Source of the DNA: Corynebacterium ciconiae DSM 44920
GTDB lineage: Bacteria > Actinomycetota > Actinomycetes > Mycobacteriales > Mycobacteriaceae
Assembly (NCBI RefSeq): GCF_030440575.1
Contig: NZ_CP047189.1
Coordinates: 1,550,001-1,614,000, forward strand
DNA: 64,000 bases
Direction of reading: 5' to 3'
Shown here: piece by piece, positions 29,716 to 37,694 of the stretch
Layout: each line of letters starts with the position of its first letter
Position numbering within the stretch: the first letter of the stretch is position 1
Position numbers and translations under genes: made by a program
Notes under the pieces: generated by a model
Databases searched by the model: none
What the model saw: the letters and a program-made list of their open reading frames with translations, nothing else
Told to the model about the DNA's origin: nothing

Positions 29716-29807
29716 GTTGCTTTCTCCTTGGAATGGTTAATGGCTTAGCGAGCACTCGTCCGCAAAGCCTGCTTGTGTAAGGGACGCTATATTCAGTTGG
29801 CAAGTTT

Positions 29808-30731
29808 CTAGCCTGCAGCGATGGAGAAATCCGAACTCAGGCTCTCCCCCGGGGCGAGCTCGGCGGCACCGTGAGAACGGAAGGCGTTGACGGGCGCTGT
29901 CATCGGCTCCACCGCCAAGGCCCTGCCTACCCCGGGGTAGCCACAGTCTCGTGCGGGATCCGCGGTGAAGACTTGGAGCCACGGGGTACGCAGATCCGAA
30001 CGCAGCACCACTGCATGGCCACTCTCACGGTGCCGCAGAGTGACCTCGAAGCGCTCGTCTTGCTGGGGTTGATCCACGTGGAAGCAGTGATCAAAGAACA
30101 CCTTGTCCATCGCGATCCCCTGAGCAATATCGGCATCCAACCCGAGATGACTGGTGGCCGTCAGTGGACCGGCGGGAAGATTGCGGGTGGTCTCTAGCGG
30201 AAGATACTGCCCAGAGGGGATGCTCAGCTCGCACTCATCGAGCGGGGCACCGTGGGCGGTGATATACGGGTGAAAGCCCACAGCCACCGGGGCTGTGTCC
30301 GAGCTGGCGTTACGCACTCGGTAGCTGCAGCTCAGCCCAGTCTCGGGGTGAAGGCTCCACGTCACACTATGGTGCAGCGCCCACGGCCAGCCCTCGTGCT
30401 GGCCATCGTGCAGCTCCAAGGTGACAGAGGAATCAGAGCAGTCCACGCACTGCCACTGTTGGTAGTGCACGAAACCGTGAATTGCATTGGTGCGCTGGGG
30501 TTCGGTGATGTCCAAGCTGTGGCTACGACCATGAAAGATGAAGACCCCTCCGTCGACCCGGTTGGGCCACGGACTCAAGATAGTGCCGGCGTTCATCGGC
30601 GCATCCGCGTCCGCTTCATAACCGATGAGCAAGGGGGCGCCTCGATAGCTCAAGGTACGCACTCCCCCACCGCGCGAGGTGATAGCGGCGCTGTAGTCGC
30701 CAGCTCTCAAGGTGATATCGCGGGTGGTCAT
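29808..30731 (-). CDS. galM: aldose 1-epimerase (galactose mutarotase)
   Basis: Interconverts beta- and alpha-galactose before GalK acts. Recognisable segments are NAIHGFVHYQQWQ with the catalytic histidine, VGFHPYITAHG with a second conserved histidine, and the C-terminal TAPVNAFRSHGAAELAPGES, including the catalytic glutamate. The ATG at 30731 (MTTRDITLRAG) gives 307 residues and fits the fold; an extension to 30842 adds 37 residues without family similarity. It is the first gene of the galactose block, downstream of a large inverted repeat. Confidence 0.88.
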   Translation of the reverse strand: MTTRDITLRAGDYSAAITSRGGGVRTLSYRGAPLLIGYEADADAPMNAGTILSPWPNRVDGGVFIFHGRSHSLDITEPQRTNAIHGFVHYQQWQCVDCSDSSVTLELHDGQHEGWPWALHHSVTWSLHPETGLSCSYRVRNASSDTAPVAVGFHPYITAHGAPLDECELSIPSGQYLPLETTRNLPAGPLTATSHLGLDADIAQGIAMDKVFFDHCFHVDQPQQDERFEVTLRHRESGHAVVLRSDLRTPWLQVFTADPARDCGYPGVGRALAVEPMTAPVNAFRSHGAAELAPGESLSSDFSIAAG

Positions 30732-30807
30732 GAGTGCGGCATGCCTTTCCGTGTCTAGGGGCGCGAGAGGCCGTGACAGACCCACCGCCCCACTGGCTAT
30801 GAGGTAC

Positions 30808-30858
30808 CACACATACCCGTGGACTGAAGTAAAACTCAACACCCTGTGGGTATGTGTG
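30808..30858. promoter_or_regulatory. inverted repeat upstream of galM, candidate operator pair
   Basis: CACACATACCC (30808-30818) and GGGTATGTGTG (30848-30858) are exact 11-bp inverted copies with a 29-bp spacer that probably contains the gal promoter. Two half-sites about four helical turns apart suggest binding of a dimeric or tetrameric repressor. No regulator gene is adjacent. Confidence 0.5.
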
Positions 30859-31295
30859 CTTCTGCACTCATGCTACGCCCACTTTTGTCGAAAATGAACA
30901 CCATTGTCCAGCCCCATCCCAGCGCCCCCACCCCGCCATACATCACTCTTGAGATGTCTGACCTGCGATGGAAGGTGAACATTTATGCACATAAAGCCGC
31001 ACATCAGACGACCGACCTACAGCCTCAGTGGCAAGGATCACATTCCAACTTTCTCCACATCCCTCATGTGGGGTTGCTTGGATAAAGCTAATAGAGCGCA
31101 GCAACTCGGACATGGTTATACCCTCTGCGGCACTGGTCTTAGTTCTCCGGCTTTGAGTGGCCCGGTGGTTGCCGCAACTGCTCCGCCACGCCGGCAGCCC
31201 CCACTGCGGCGCCATCGCCTCGCAGCTGTCCCCTCCCAGCCGTCGCCTCCCCAGCTATCCGCCAGCCCCCTAGGGGTCGCTGTTGAACACGACAA
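30859..31295. other. gene-poor stretch between gal block and pnp
   Basis: About 440 nt with no convincing gene. A 56-codon minus-strand frame (30943-31113) has a weak AGAGGG site but no recognisable protein. The right part is Pro-codon-like and C-rich without structure. It may carry regulatory DNA for the galactose genes or be decayed sequence marking the edge of the inserted gal block. Confidence 0.5.
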
Positions 31296-31335
31296 CGCCC
31301 CGCACAGACACCACAGTCGGTGCCCATGCGGGGCG
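31296..31335 (-). terminator. terminator after pnp
   Basis: The arms CGCCCCGCA (31296-31304) and TGCGGGGCG (31327-31335) are exactly complementary; TTGTCGTGTT follows on the minus strand. It lies 58 nt past the pnp stop. Confidence 0.65.
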
Positions 31336-31392
31336 CGCGCATCATGAGCTGTGAGCCTCGTCAAGTAAGGCGCACAGTCAAGGGAATGCGGA

Positions 31393-33630
31393 TTAGTTCT
31401 CCTCGACGGGGATCAGGGAGATCTTGCCGCGGTTGTCGATATCGGCGATTTCCACCTGGAGCTTATCGCCCACGTTTACCTCGTCCTCGACCTTCTCGAT
31501 GCGCTTCTTGCCACCGAGCTTCGAGATGTGCACCAGGCCGTCGCGACCCGGCAAAAGGGATACGAACGCACCGAAGGGGGTGGTCTTCACCACGGTTCCG
31601 AGGTAGCGCTCGCCCGCCTTGGGCAGCTGTGGGTTCGCAATGGCGTTGATCTTTTCGATCGCTTGCTCTGCAGCCTCACCGGAGGTAGCCGAGATGAACA
31701 CCGTGCCATCTTCTTCGATGGAGACGTCTGCCCCGGTTTCTTCGGTGATCGAGTTGATGGTTTTGCCCTTGGGCCCGATGATTTCGCCGATCTTGGACTG
31801 GGGAACCTTGACCGAGGTGATGCGCGGTGCATAGTCGCTCATCTCATCGGGCTCGTCGATCACATCGGCCATCGTGTCGAGAATGGTCAGACGTGCGTCG
31901 CGGGCCTGGGAGAGAGCGTCGGCAAGCACCGTGGAAGGAATACCATCCAGCTTGGTGTCGAGCTGCAGGGCGGTGATGAAATCGGCGGTACCGGCCACCT
32001 TGAAGTCCATGTCGCCGAAGGCATCCTCGGCGCCAAGGATGTCGGTGAGGGCAACATATTCGGTCGAACCCTTCACCTCACCGGAGACCAAACCCATGGC
32101 GATACCCGCCACCGGGGCCTTCAGCGGAACGCCGGCGTTAAGCAGCGACAGCGTGGAGGCGCACACCGACCCCATGGAAGTCGAGCCGTTCGAGCCGAGC
32201 GCCTCGGAGACCTGGCGGATGGTGTAGGGGAAATCCTCGCGGGAAGGAATCACCGGCACCAAAGCGCGCTCGGCCAGAGCGCCGTGGCCAATTTCGCGGC
32301 GTTTCGGCGACCCCACTCGACCGGTCTCGCCGGTGGAATAAGGCGGGAAGTTGTAGTGGTGGATATAGCGCTTAGAGGTGGTGGGAGTCAGCGAATCGAT
32401 CTGCTGCTCCATCTTCAACATGTCCAAAGTGGTCACGCCGAGAATCTGGGTCTCGCCACGCTCAAAGAGGGCGGAGCCGTGAGCGCGCGGAATCAAATCG
32501 ACCTCCACGCTGAGATCACGGATATCGGTGACATCGCGGCCATCAATACGGAAGTGCTCGGCCAGGATGCGCTGGCGCACGATCTGCTTCATTACCGCGT
32601 TGTAGGCGGCGCGGATCTCCTTCTCCTGATCCTCGAAGCGCTCGCTGAGCTGCTCCTCGATCTCCTCCATGTGCTCATTGGTAGCCTCATCACGCTCCTG
32701 CTTGCCAGAGATCGTGAGCAGCTTGTTGAGCTTCTTGGAGGCCTTCTTCTCCACTGCCTCGAAGATCTCCTCCGAGTAGGGCGGGAAGAGCGGGAACTCT
32801 TGGCTATCCTTGGCGGTCTCCTTGGCCAGCGCTTCTTGGGCGCGGCACAACACATCGATGAAAGGCTTCGCGGCCTCTAGGCCCTCAGCAACAATCTTCT
32901 CGGTCGGGGCCGGGGCACCATCATTGATGCGCTCGACCACGTTCTCGGTGGCGCCGGCTTCCACCATCATCACGGCCACATCGTTAATGTTCTTGCGTCC
33001 CTGCTTGCGGGTGACACGGCGACCAGCAACCACCAGCTCGAACACGGCGGAGCTGTGCTGCTCGTGGGTGGGGAATGCCACCCACTGACCCTTCGGATGG
33101 TCCTCGTCCACCACCAGGGCCATGCGCACACCACCCACGGCGCCTGAAACAGGCAGACCGGAGAGCTGGGTGGCGGCGGAGGCGGCGTTAATCGCCACGA
33201 CGTCATACATATCCTGCGGGTTCACCGATAGCACGGTGACCACAATCTGCACCTCATTGCGCAGGCCCTTGACGAAGGTCGGGCGCAGCGGGCGGTCGAT
33301 GAGGCGACAGGCCAAGATGGCCTCCGTGGAGGGGCGCCCCTCACGACGGAAGAAGGAACCCGGGATGCGGCCGGCGGCATACATGCGCTCCTCCACATCC
33401 ACCGTCAGCGGGAAGAAGTCAAAGCCCTCACGCGGCTGGTTGGATGCAGTGGAGGTGGCCAGCATCATGGTTTCTTCATCGAGATACGCGGTGACGGAAC
33501 CGTCAGCCTGGCGGGCCAGCTGACCAGTTTCGAGGCGGATCTCGCGGGTACCGAAGTCGCCATTATCGATGGTGGCAACTGCTTCGATGATTCCGAAGTC
33601 GGTGTCTTTGTTAACGAATACGTCGCGCAT
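31393..33630 (-). CDS. pnp: polynucleotide phosphorylase
   Basis: A 3'-5' phosphorolytic exoribonuclease, also called GpsI in corynebacteria. Two RNase PH domains are present (first near [14 protein letters not shown], second around [23 protein letters not shown]), joined by a helical linker. A KH domain ([20 protein letters not shown]) and an S1 domain ([20 protein letters not shown]) close the protein. The start is probably the ATG at 33630 (MRDVFVNK, 745 residues), with GGAG 13 nt upstream. An ATG at 33651 has no ribosome site. It follows rpsO in the same direction, the classic rpsO-pnp order. Confidence 0.96.
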   Translation of the reverse strand: MRDVFVNKDTDFGIIEAVATIDNGDFGTREIRLETGQLARQADGSVTAYLDEETMMLATSTASNQPREGFDFFPLTVDVEERMYAAGRIPGSFFRREGRPSTEAILACRLIDRPLRPTFVKGLRNEVQIVVTVLSVNPQDMYDVVAINAASAATQLSGLPVSGAVGGVRMALVVDEDHPKGQWVAFPTHEQHSSAVFELVVAGRRVTRKQGRKNINDVAVMMVEAGATENVVERINDGAPAPTEKIVAEGLEAAKPFIDVLCRAQEALAKETAKDSQEFPLFPPYSEEIFEAVEKKASKKLNKLLTISGKQERDEATNEHMEEIEEQLSERFEDQEKEIRAAYNAVMKQIVRQRILAEHFRIDGRDVTDIRDLSVEVDLIPRAHGSALFERGETQILGVTTLDMLKMEQQIDSLTPTTSKRYIHHYNFPPYSTGETGRVGSPKRREIGHGALAERALVPVIPSREDFPYTIRQVSEALGSNGSTSMGSVCASTLSLLNAGVPLKAPVAGIAMGLVSGEVKGSTEYVALTDILGAEDAFGDMDFKVAGTADFITALQLDTKLDGIPSTVLADALSQARDARLTILDTMADVIDEPDEMSDYAPRITSVKVPQSKIGEIIGPKGKTINSITEETGADVSIEEDGTVFISATSGEAAEQAIEKINAIANPQLPKAGERYLGTVVKTTPFGAFVSLLPGRDGLVHISKLGGKKRIEKVEDEVNVGDKLQVEIADIDNRGKISLIPVEEN

Positions 33631-33742
33631 GTGTGCTTGCGAACTCCTCATAAAACTAAAAAATGGAGGCGGTCATCGGTGCCGCCTGAGTGGGTGTCTA
33701 CAACGGTCACTAAGTCTAGCAGTTCCCCAGCACAGAGCGCAT

Positions 33743-33784
33743 AAAAAACACCACCTTCTCGACTCGCAAGACGAGAGGTGGTGA
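33743..33784 (-). terminator. terminator between rpsO and pnp
   Basis: On the minus strand, CACCACCTCTCGTCTTGCG folds back on CGAGAAGGTGGTG and is followed by TTTTTT. It is a strong intrinsic terminator directly after rpsO, so pnp needs read-through or its own promoter. Confidence 0.85.
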
Positions 33785-33818
33785 CAAGGTGCCGGCGTGA
33801 GACGCCGTGCGTGCGGTC

Positions 33819-33834
33819 GCTTATCGACGCAGAC
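33819..33834 (-). repeat. interspersed motif spanning the rpsO stop codon
   Basis: GTCTGCGTCGATAAGC on the minus strand. The in-frame CGT CGA TAA ends rpsO, so the motif straddles coding and non-coding DNA. Confidence 0.6.
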
Positions 33835-34090
33835 CCAGACGAGCAATCAGGTCACGGTAGCGATCGATGTTGGAGCGCTGCAGGTACTGGAGCAGGCCCT
33901 TGCGACGACCAACGAGCAGCAGCAGACCACGACGGGAGTGGTGATCGTGCTTGTGGCTCTTCAGGTGCTCGGTGAGGTTGCGAATGCGGTGGGTAAGCAG
34001 AGCAACCTGAGCCTCCGGGGAGCCGGTGTCGGTCTCGTGCAGACCGTACTCGTTCAGGATTTCTTTCTTCGTTGCGGCATCCAATGCCAT
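33821..34090 (-). CDS. rpsO: 30S ribosomal protein S15
   Basis: The 89-residue S15 has the family signature in [21 protein letters not shown] followed by [27 protein letters not shown]. It binds the central domain of 16S rRNA early in 30S assembly. Its last codons overlap a copy of the interspersed motif (33819-33834), so the stop TAA is part of the core GCGTCGATAAGC. The ribosome site GGAGG lies 8 nt before the ATG within a long-range helix (see leader entry). Confidence 0.97.
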   Translation of the reverse strand: MALDAATKKEILNEYGLHETDTGSPEAQVALLTHRIRNLTEHLKSHKHDHHSRRGLLLLVGRRKGLLQYLQRSNIDRYRDLIARLGLRR

Positions 34091-34149
34091 GAGGGGATCC
34101 TCCAGAAAATATTTCAGTCCACAGTAAAAATAGTCACCATCATCCCCTC
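34091..34149 (-). promoter_or_regulatory. rpsO leader helix, candidate S15 autoregulatory RNA
   Basis: On the minus strand GAGGGGAT (34149-34142) can pair exactly with ATCCCCTC (34098-34091), the 8-nt spacer between the ribosome site GGAGG and the ATG. The 43-nt enclosed region is A/U-rich. S15 represses its own translation through leader RNAs in many bacteria, so this helix is a natural candidate. Confidence 0.45.
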
Positions 34150-34207
34150 CAGGGAATCTGGTGGGCGTGACTGTTGCAGACCACAGTCACAACCAACCCG
34201 AGGAATA

Positions 34208-35182
34208 CTAGCAGCCAATCGGCTCAGGAACAATTGCGCGCGTGGCGGCCACGTCGGCACGGATGGCGTCTAGCAGTTCCTCCACCCCCGTGAACTTCTC
34301 CATGCCGCGCACATAGTCCACAAACTCCACGCGAACGGTGTGGCCGTACAGATCGGCCTCCCTGTCGAGCACGAAGGTTTCTACGCTGCGGCGCGGATCA
34401 TCAAAGGTGGGGTTATTGCCTACCGAAATCGCGGCCGGGTAGCGCACCCCGCACTCCATATCGCCGGGGGTGGGGGTGCTATCGAGCACGGTGAAATAGC
34501 CGGCGTACACGCCGTCGACCGGCAGCGCCTGGCTGGGCGGGAAGTACAGGTTCGCGGTGGGAAAACCCAGTTCCCTGCCTCCCCGCCCCGCGCCGCGCTG
34601 CACCTCGCCGCGCACCGCGAAGTTCCGCGTGAGTGCCGCATTGGCCTCGGCAATATCGCCGCGCTCGAGCATGCCGCGGATGCGGGTAGAGGAAATCGGG
34701 GCGCCAGCTTCGTTGAGAAGCGGCAATACCACGACATCAACCCCGTGGGCCTGCCCCAGTTCCCGCAAGGTCTCGGTAGTGCCGGCCGCCTTGTGCCCAA
34801 AGGTGAAGTTCTCCCCCACCACCACGGCCTTCGCCCCGAGGGTGTCGAGCACAACGGTGCTAAAGAAATCCTCGGGCGACAGCTGCGCCAAGGATGCGTC
34901 GAAACGCAAGGCGAGTAGGTGATCGATACCGAGCGAAGCCGCGATCTCGGCGCGATCCTCCACCGAACCAAGCAGTGGCGGCATCTTATCGGGTCGCACC
35001 ACAGCCAAGGGGTGCGGATCGAAGGTCATGAGCACAGCTGGCACGTCCCGCTCGGCAGCCAATGCCGCGGCGCGACGCAGCAGGGTTTGATGCCCGCTGT
35101 GGATGCCATCAAAAACCCCGATGGTGACCACCGAGGCGTCGAGCTGTGCAGGGATGCTATCCAGACCATGCCAAATATTCAC
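34208..35182 (-). CDS. ribF: bifunctional riboflavin kinase/FAD synthetase
   Basis: Converts riboflavin to FMN and then FAD. The N-terminal nucleotidyltransferase domain has GVFDGIHSGHQTLLRRA with the G-x-H-x-G-H-like motif, and VVGENFTFGHKAAG. The C-terminal kinase domain carries GGRELGFPTANLYFP and VSVGNNPTFDD. Length is 324 residues. The start is GTG at 35182, preceded at 8 nt by a TACCCT -10 box and with no ribosome site, so the mRNA is probably leaderless. It is divergent from truB. Confidence 0.96.
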   Translation of the reverse strand: MNIWHGLDSIPAQLDASVVTIGVFDGIHSGHQTLLRRAAALAAERDVPAVLMTFDPHPLAVVRPDKMPPLLGSVEDRAEIAASLGIDHLLALRFDASLAQLSPEDFFSTVVLDTLGAKAVVVGENFTFGHKAAGTTETLRELGQAHGVDVVVLPLLNEAGAPISSTRIRGMLERGDIAEANAALTRNFAVRGEVQRGAGRGGRELGFPTANLYFPPSQALPVDGVYAGYFTVLDSTPTPGDMECGVRYPAAISVGNNPTFDDPRRSVETFVLDREADLYGHTVRVEFVDYVRGMEKFTGVEELLDAIRADVAATRAIVPEPIGC

Positions 35183-35190
35183 AAGTGTAT

Positions 35191-35207
35191 AGGGTACGGC
35201 ATAGGCT
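35191..35207. promoter_or_regulatory. back-to-back leaderless promoters of ribF and truB
   Basis: TACCCT on the minus strand (35196-35191) lies 8 nt before the ribF GTG at 35182. TAGGCT on the plus strand (35202-35207) lies 7 nt before the truB ATG at 35215. The two hexamers are 5 bp apart, and neither gene has a ribosome-binding site. Confidence 0.6.
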
Positions 35208-35214
35208 AATACGC

Positions 35215-36156
35215 ATGTCTTTCCCCCAAGAGAAGATCCTTTCTCCTGCCCAACTCGCTGCCGCCGGAGACCCGCTCGCTCGCTCTGGACTGGTGGTGGT
35301 AGACAAGCCGCAGAACATGACCTCCCACGATGTGGTGGGGCGATTGCGGCGGATCTTCGGCACCCGCAAGGTCGGCCACGCCGGCACTCTCGACCCGATG
35401 GCCACCGGAGTGCTGGTGGTCGGCATCGAGCGCGGCACGAAATTTCTCGCCCACCTGGTGGCTGACACCAAAACCTATTCCGCCACTATTCGCCTTGGTG
35501 CGGCTACCACCACCGATGACTCCGAAGGCGAGATCCTCACGCAGCACGACGCATCGCCCATTAGCGACGAACAGATCCATGCCGGCATCGAGCGACTTCG
35601 CGGGGAGATTATGCAACGCCCCTCCTCGGTCTCGGCGATCAAAATCCAGGGCCGCCGCGCCCACGAGCTGGTGCGCGAGGGAGTGGACGTGGAGATTCCT
35701 GAACGTCCCGTCACTATCTTCTCCTTCGAGGTGCACGCGATCTCTCGCACTGCCACCTGGGTGGATATCGATTGCACTGTGCACTGTTCCTCCGGCACCT
35801 ATATCCGCTCTCTCGCCCGCGATCTGGGGGCCTTTCTGGGGGTGGGTGGCCACCTGACCGCCCTACGTCGCAGTGCCGTGGGCCCTTTCACTCTCGACAA
35901 GGCCACGACGCTGGAGCAGCTTGAAGCCTCTGCCGACTTGTCCCTGAGTTTGGATCAAGCAATGGCGGCGAGCTTTTCGACGCTTTCTCTCAGCCCTGAC
36001 GAAGCCACTGCCCTCAGCATGGGCAAATGGCTTTCCCCGCGCGGGCTTCGAGGCGTGCACGCCGGGATCGCCCCAGATGGGCGCGCGATCGCGCTCGTAA
36101 AGGAACAGGGCAAGCGGCTATCGACCGTATTTGTGGCCCGTCCCTCGACGCTCTAG
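35215..36156 (+). CDS. truB: tRNA pseudouridine-55 synthase
   Basis: Makes Psi55 in the T-loop of tRNA. The catalytic aspartate lies in KVGHAGTLDPMATGVLVVG (about residue 60). The upstream DKPQNMTSHDVVGRLRRIFG and the RRAHELVREG segments are also typical. The ATG at 35215 gives 313 residues with no ribosome site and a -10 box 7 nt upstream; an earlier ATG at 35146 would run through the promoter and ribF start. It converges with pptT. Confidence 0.95.
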   Translation: MSFPQEKILSPAQLAAAGDPLARSGLVVVDKPQNMTSHDVVGRLRRIFGTRKVGHAGTLDPMATGVLVVGIERGTKFLAHLVADTKTYSATIRLGAATTTDDSEGEILTQHDASPISDEQIHAGIERLRGEIMQRPSSVSAIKIQGRRAHELVREGVDVEIPERPVTIFSFEVHAISRTATWVDIDCTVHCSSGTYIRSLARDLGAFLGVGGHLTALRRSAVGPFTLDKATTLEQLEASADLSLSLDQAMAASFSTLSLSPDEATALSMGKWLSPRGLRGVHAGIAPDGRAIALVKEQGKRLSTVFVARPSTL

Positions 36157-36177
36157 CACGGCGCGGATACGCAGCGG

Positions 36178-36837
36178 CTAGACCACCGCGATGGCGGCGA
36201 TGATGAAACCACTGCGGATCTCCCAGCGCCCCATCATGAATGGCACCGGGGTGGGGCGGGCGAGGAGATAGGAAATGAACGTTCCATCGCTGCGCACATC
36301 GATCTCGGCTTGGTCGAAATCCAGCCAACGATGAGTGAGCGGAAACCACGCCTTGTAGGTGGCTTCCTTGGCGCAAAAGAGCAACCGGTCCGCGCACGGA
36401 ATACCTTGGGATTCCAGCTCATCCAGCTGAGGCAATTCGCTGGGTCGGGCAATAGAACTCAGCACCCCTCGTGGCAAAGAGGCCGCCGGCTCGGCATCTA
36501 ACCCCAGGGACTGCACCTCGCGGCGCGGGGCCACCACCGCCGCCCGCAGCCCATCGGTGTGCGTCATCGAACCGGCCACCGCCTCCGGCCACAAGGGCAC
36601 CCCTCGCTCGCCACGCAGAATCGGCTCGCCGGAGTCGCGGCCAAGTTTTTTTAGCGCCTCGTGGGCACACCAGCGGGCATCGCCAAACTCGGACTGTCGC
36701 ACCGGCACCGCGTGCGCCACCAATGCCTGTTCCAGCGGATGCAGCCCCCGGTAGCGGGACAGATCAGCGCTGCTGCGGTCCACGTGCATCGAGCAGAACT
36801 GAGCGGTTGCGGGGAAGAGATCGGGGCTAAACTGCAT
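36178..36837 (-). CDS. pptT: 4'-phosphopantetheinyl transferase PptT
   Basis: Activates acyl-carrier and peptidyl-carrier domains, including those for mycolic-acid synthesis, by attaching phosphopantetheine from CoA. Sfp-type motifs are SLGLDAEPAASLP (Mg-binding D-x-E) and LLFCAKEATYKAWFPL. The ATG at 36837 gives 219 residues. It overlaps the upstream metallophosphoesterase gene by 11 nt, so the two are coupled. This pair corresponds to the Rv2794c-Rv2795c arrangement of mycobacteria, where the neighbouring hydrolase affects PptT function. Confidence 0.93.
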   Translation of the reverse strand: MQFSPDLFPATAQFCSMHVDRSSADLSRYRGLHPLEQALVAHAVPVRQSEFGDARWCAHEALKKLGRDSGEPILRGERGVPLWPEAVAGSMTHTDGLRAAVVAPRREVQSLGLDAEPAASLPRGVLSSIARPSELPQLDELESQGIPCADRLLFCAKEATYKAWFPLTHRWLDFDQAEIDVRSDGTFISYLLARPTPVPFMMGRWEIRSGFIIAAIAVV

Positions 36838-37633
36838 CCGCTGCCACCTCCAGCACCGGATAGGGCCACGGCGCGGTGGCGGGCCGGTCTTTCCATTCGC
36901 GCGGATACCCCAGCGAGGTCTCGATATGGGGCACGCCATCGACCACCATCTCCCCTGGCAGATGCAGATGGCCATAGATCACCTTCTCCGCCCGGTAGCG
37001 CACCGGCCAGGTGCGCGTGTGAATGCTGCCGCACCACAGCGAAATGTCTGGCCACGCCACGTGAGTGAGCGGCTCGATCACCAGCGGCCAATGGTTGATC
37101 AAAATCGTCGGCCCAGTAACGCGACTGAGTCTTTTGACCGAATAGGCCAGCCGGTCCCAGCACCAGGCGCGGATATCCACGAAGGGGGCGATGGCGAATT
37201 CGTCGGTGAGGATCACCTGGTTATCCCGCGCCCGCTGCACCGCCTCCTCGGCGCTGAGCCCAGGCTGGCGGAAGGTGTAATCGTAGAGCGTAAACAGCGG
37301 CGCGATGGTACGACCGGCAAATACTGGATAAGGATCTTCTGGGGTGTAGATATCCAGGGCCCTGCACCCAGCGACCAGCTCGGCATATTTTTCCCGACCC
37401 ACCGCCGAATCGGTGGAACGACAAAAGAGCTCATGATTGCCGGGCACCCAAATCACCTCCTCAAAGCGCTGCTTGAGCTGCTCCAAGGTGGCTAAGATAT
37501 CGGGAGTGCGTTCGGCGACATCGCCGCCGACAATCAACCAATCACTGGGGCTGGCGGGTTGAATACGCGCAATCATCTCCGCGTTGGCTTTGACTGCGGC
37601 GTGCAGATCCGACACTGCCCACAGGGTGGTCAT
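36827..37633 (-). CDS. metallophosphoesterase paired with pptT
   Basis: A calcineurin-like phosphoesterase with all metal motifs: SDLHA near the N-terminus, VGGDVAER, PGNHELF, INHWPLV and GHLHLPG. The 268-residue protein matches the actinobacterial Rv2795c type. In mycobacteria that protein acts against PptT by removing phosphopantetheine from carrier proteins (PptH). The 11-nt overlap with pptT makes the same antagonistic pairing likely here, though this is inferred from synteny. Confidence 0.9.
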   Translation of the reverse strand: MTTLWAVSDLHAAVKANAEMIARIQPASPSDWLIVGGDVAERTPDILATLEQLKQRFEEVIWVPGNHELFCRSTDSAVGREKYAELVAGCRALDIYTPEDPYPVFAGRTIAPLFTLYDYTFRQPGLSAEEAVQRARDNQVILTDEFAIAPFVDIRAWCWDRLAYSVKRLSRVTGPTILINHWPLVIEPLTHVAWPDISLWCGSIHTRTWPVRYRAEKVIYGHLHLPGEMVVDGVPHIETSLGYPREWKDRPATAPWPYPVLEVAADAV

Positions 37634-37694
37634 GATCGCACCACCGCCTTTCTACACACCGGAGGCTCGTGGCTAAAGGGTGTTTATTGCCCCA

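Noticed and set aside
30943..31113. 56-codon minus-strand frame beginning MSELLRSISF with a weak AGAGGG site
   Set aside because: No recognisable domain, and one isolated short frame in a gene-poor spacer is not enough support.
36838..36975. Longer N-terminus for pptT
   Set aside because: It would overlap the metallophosphoesterase gene by 149 nt and adds Trp/Arg-rich sequence foreign to the family.
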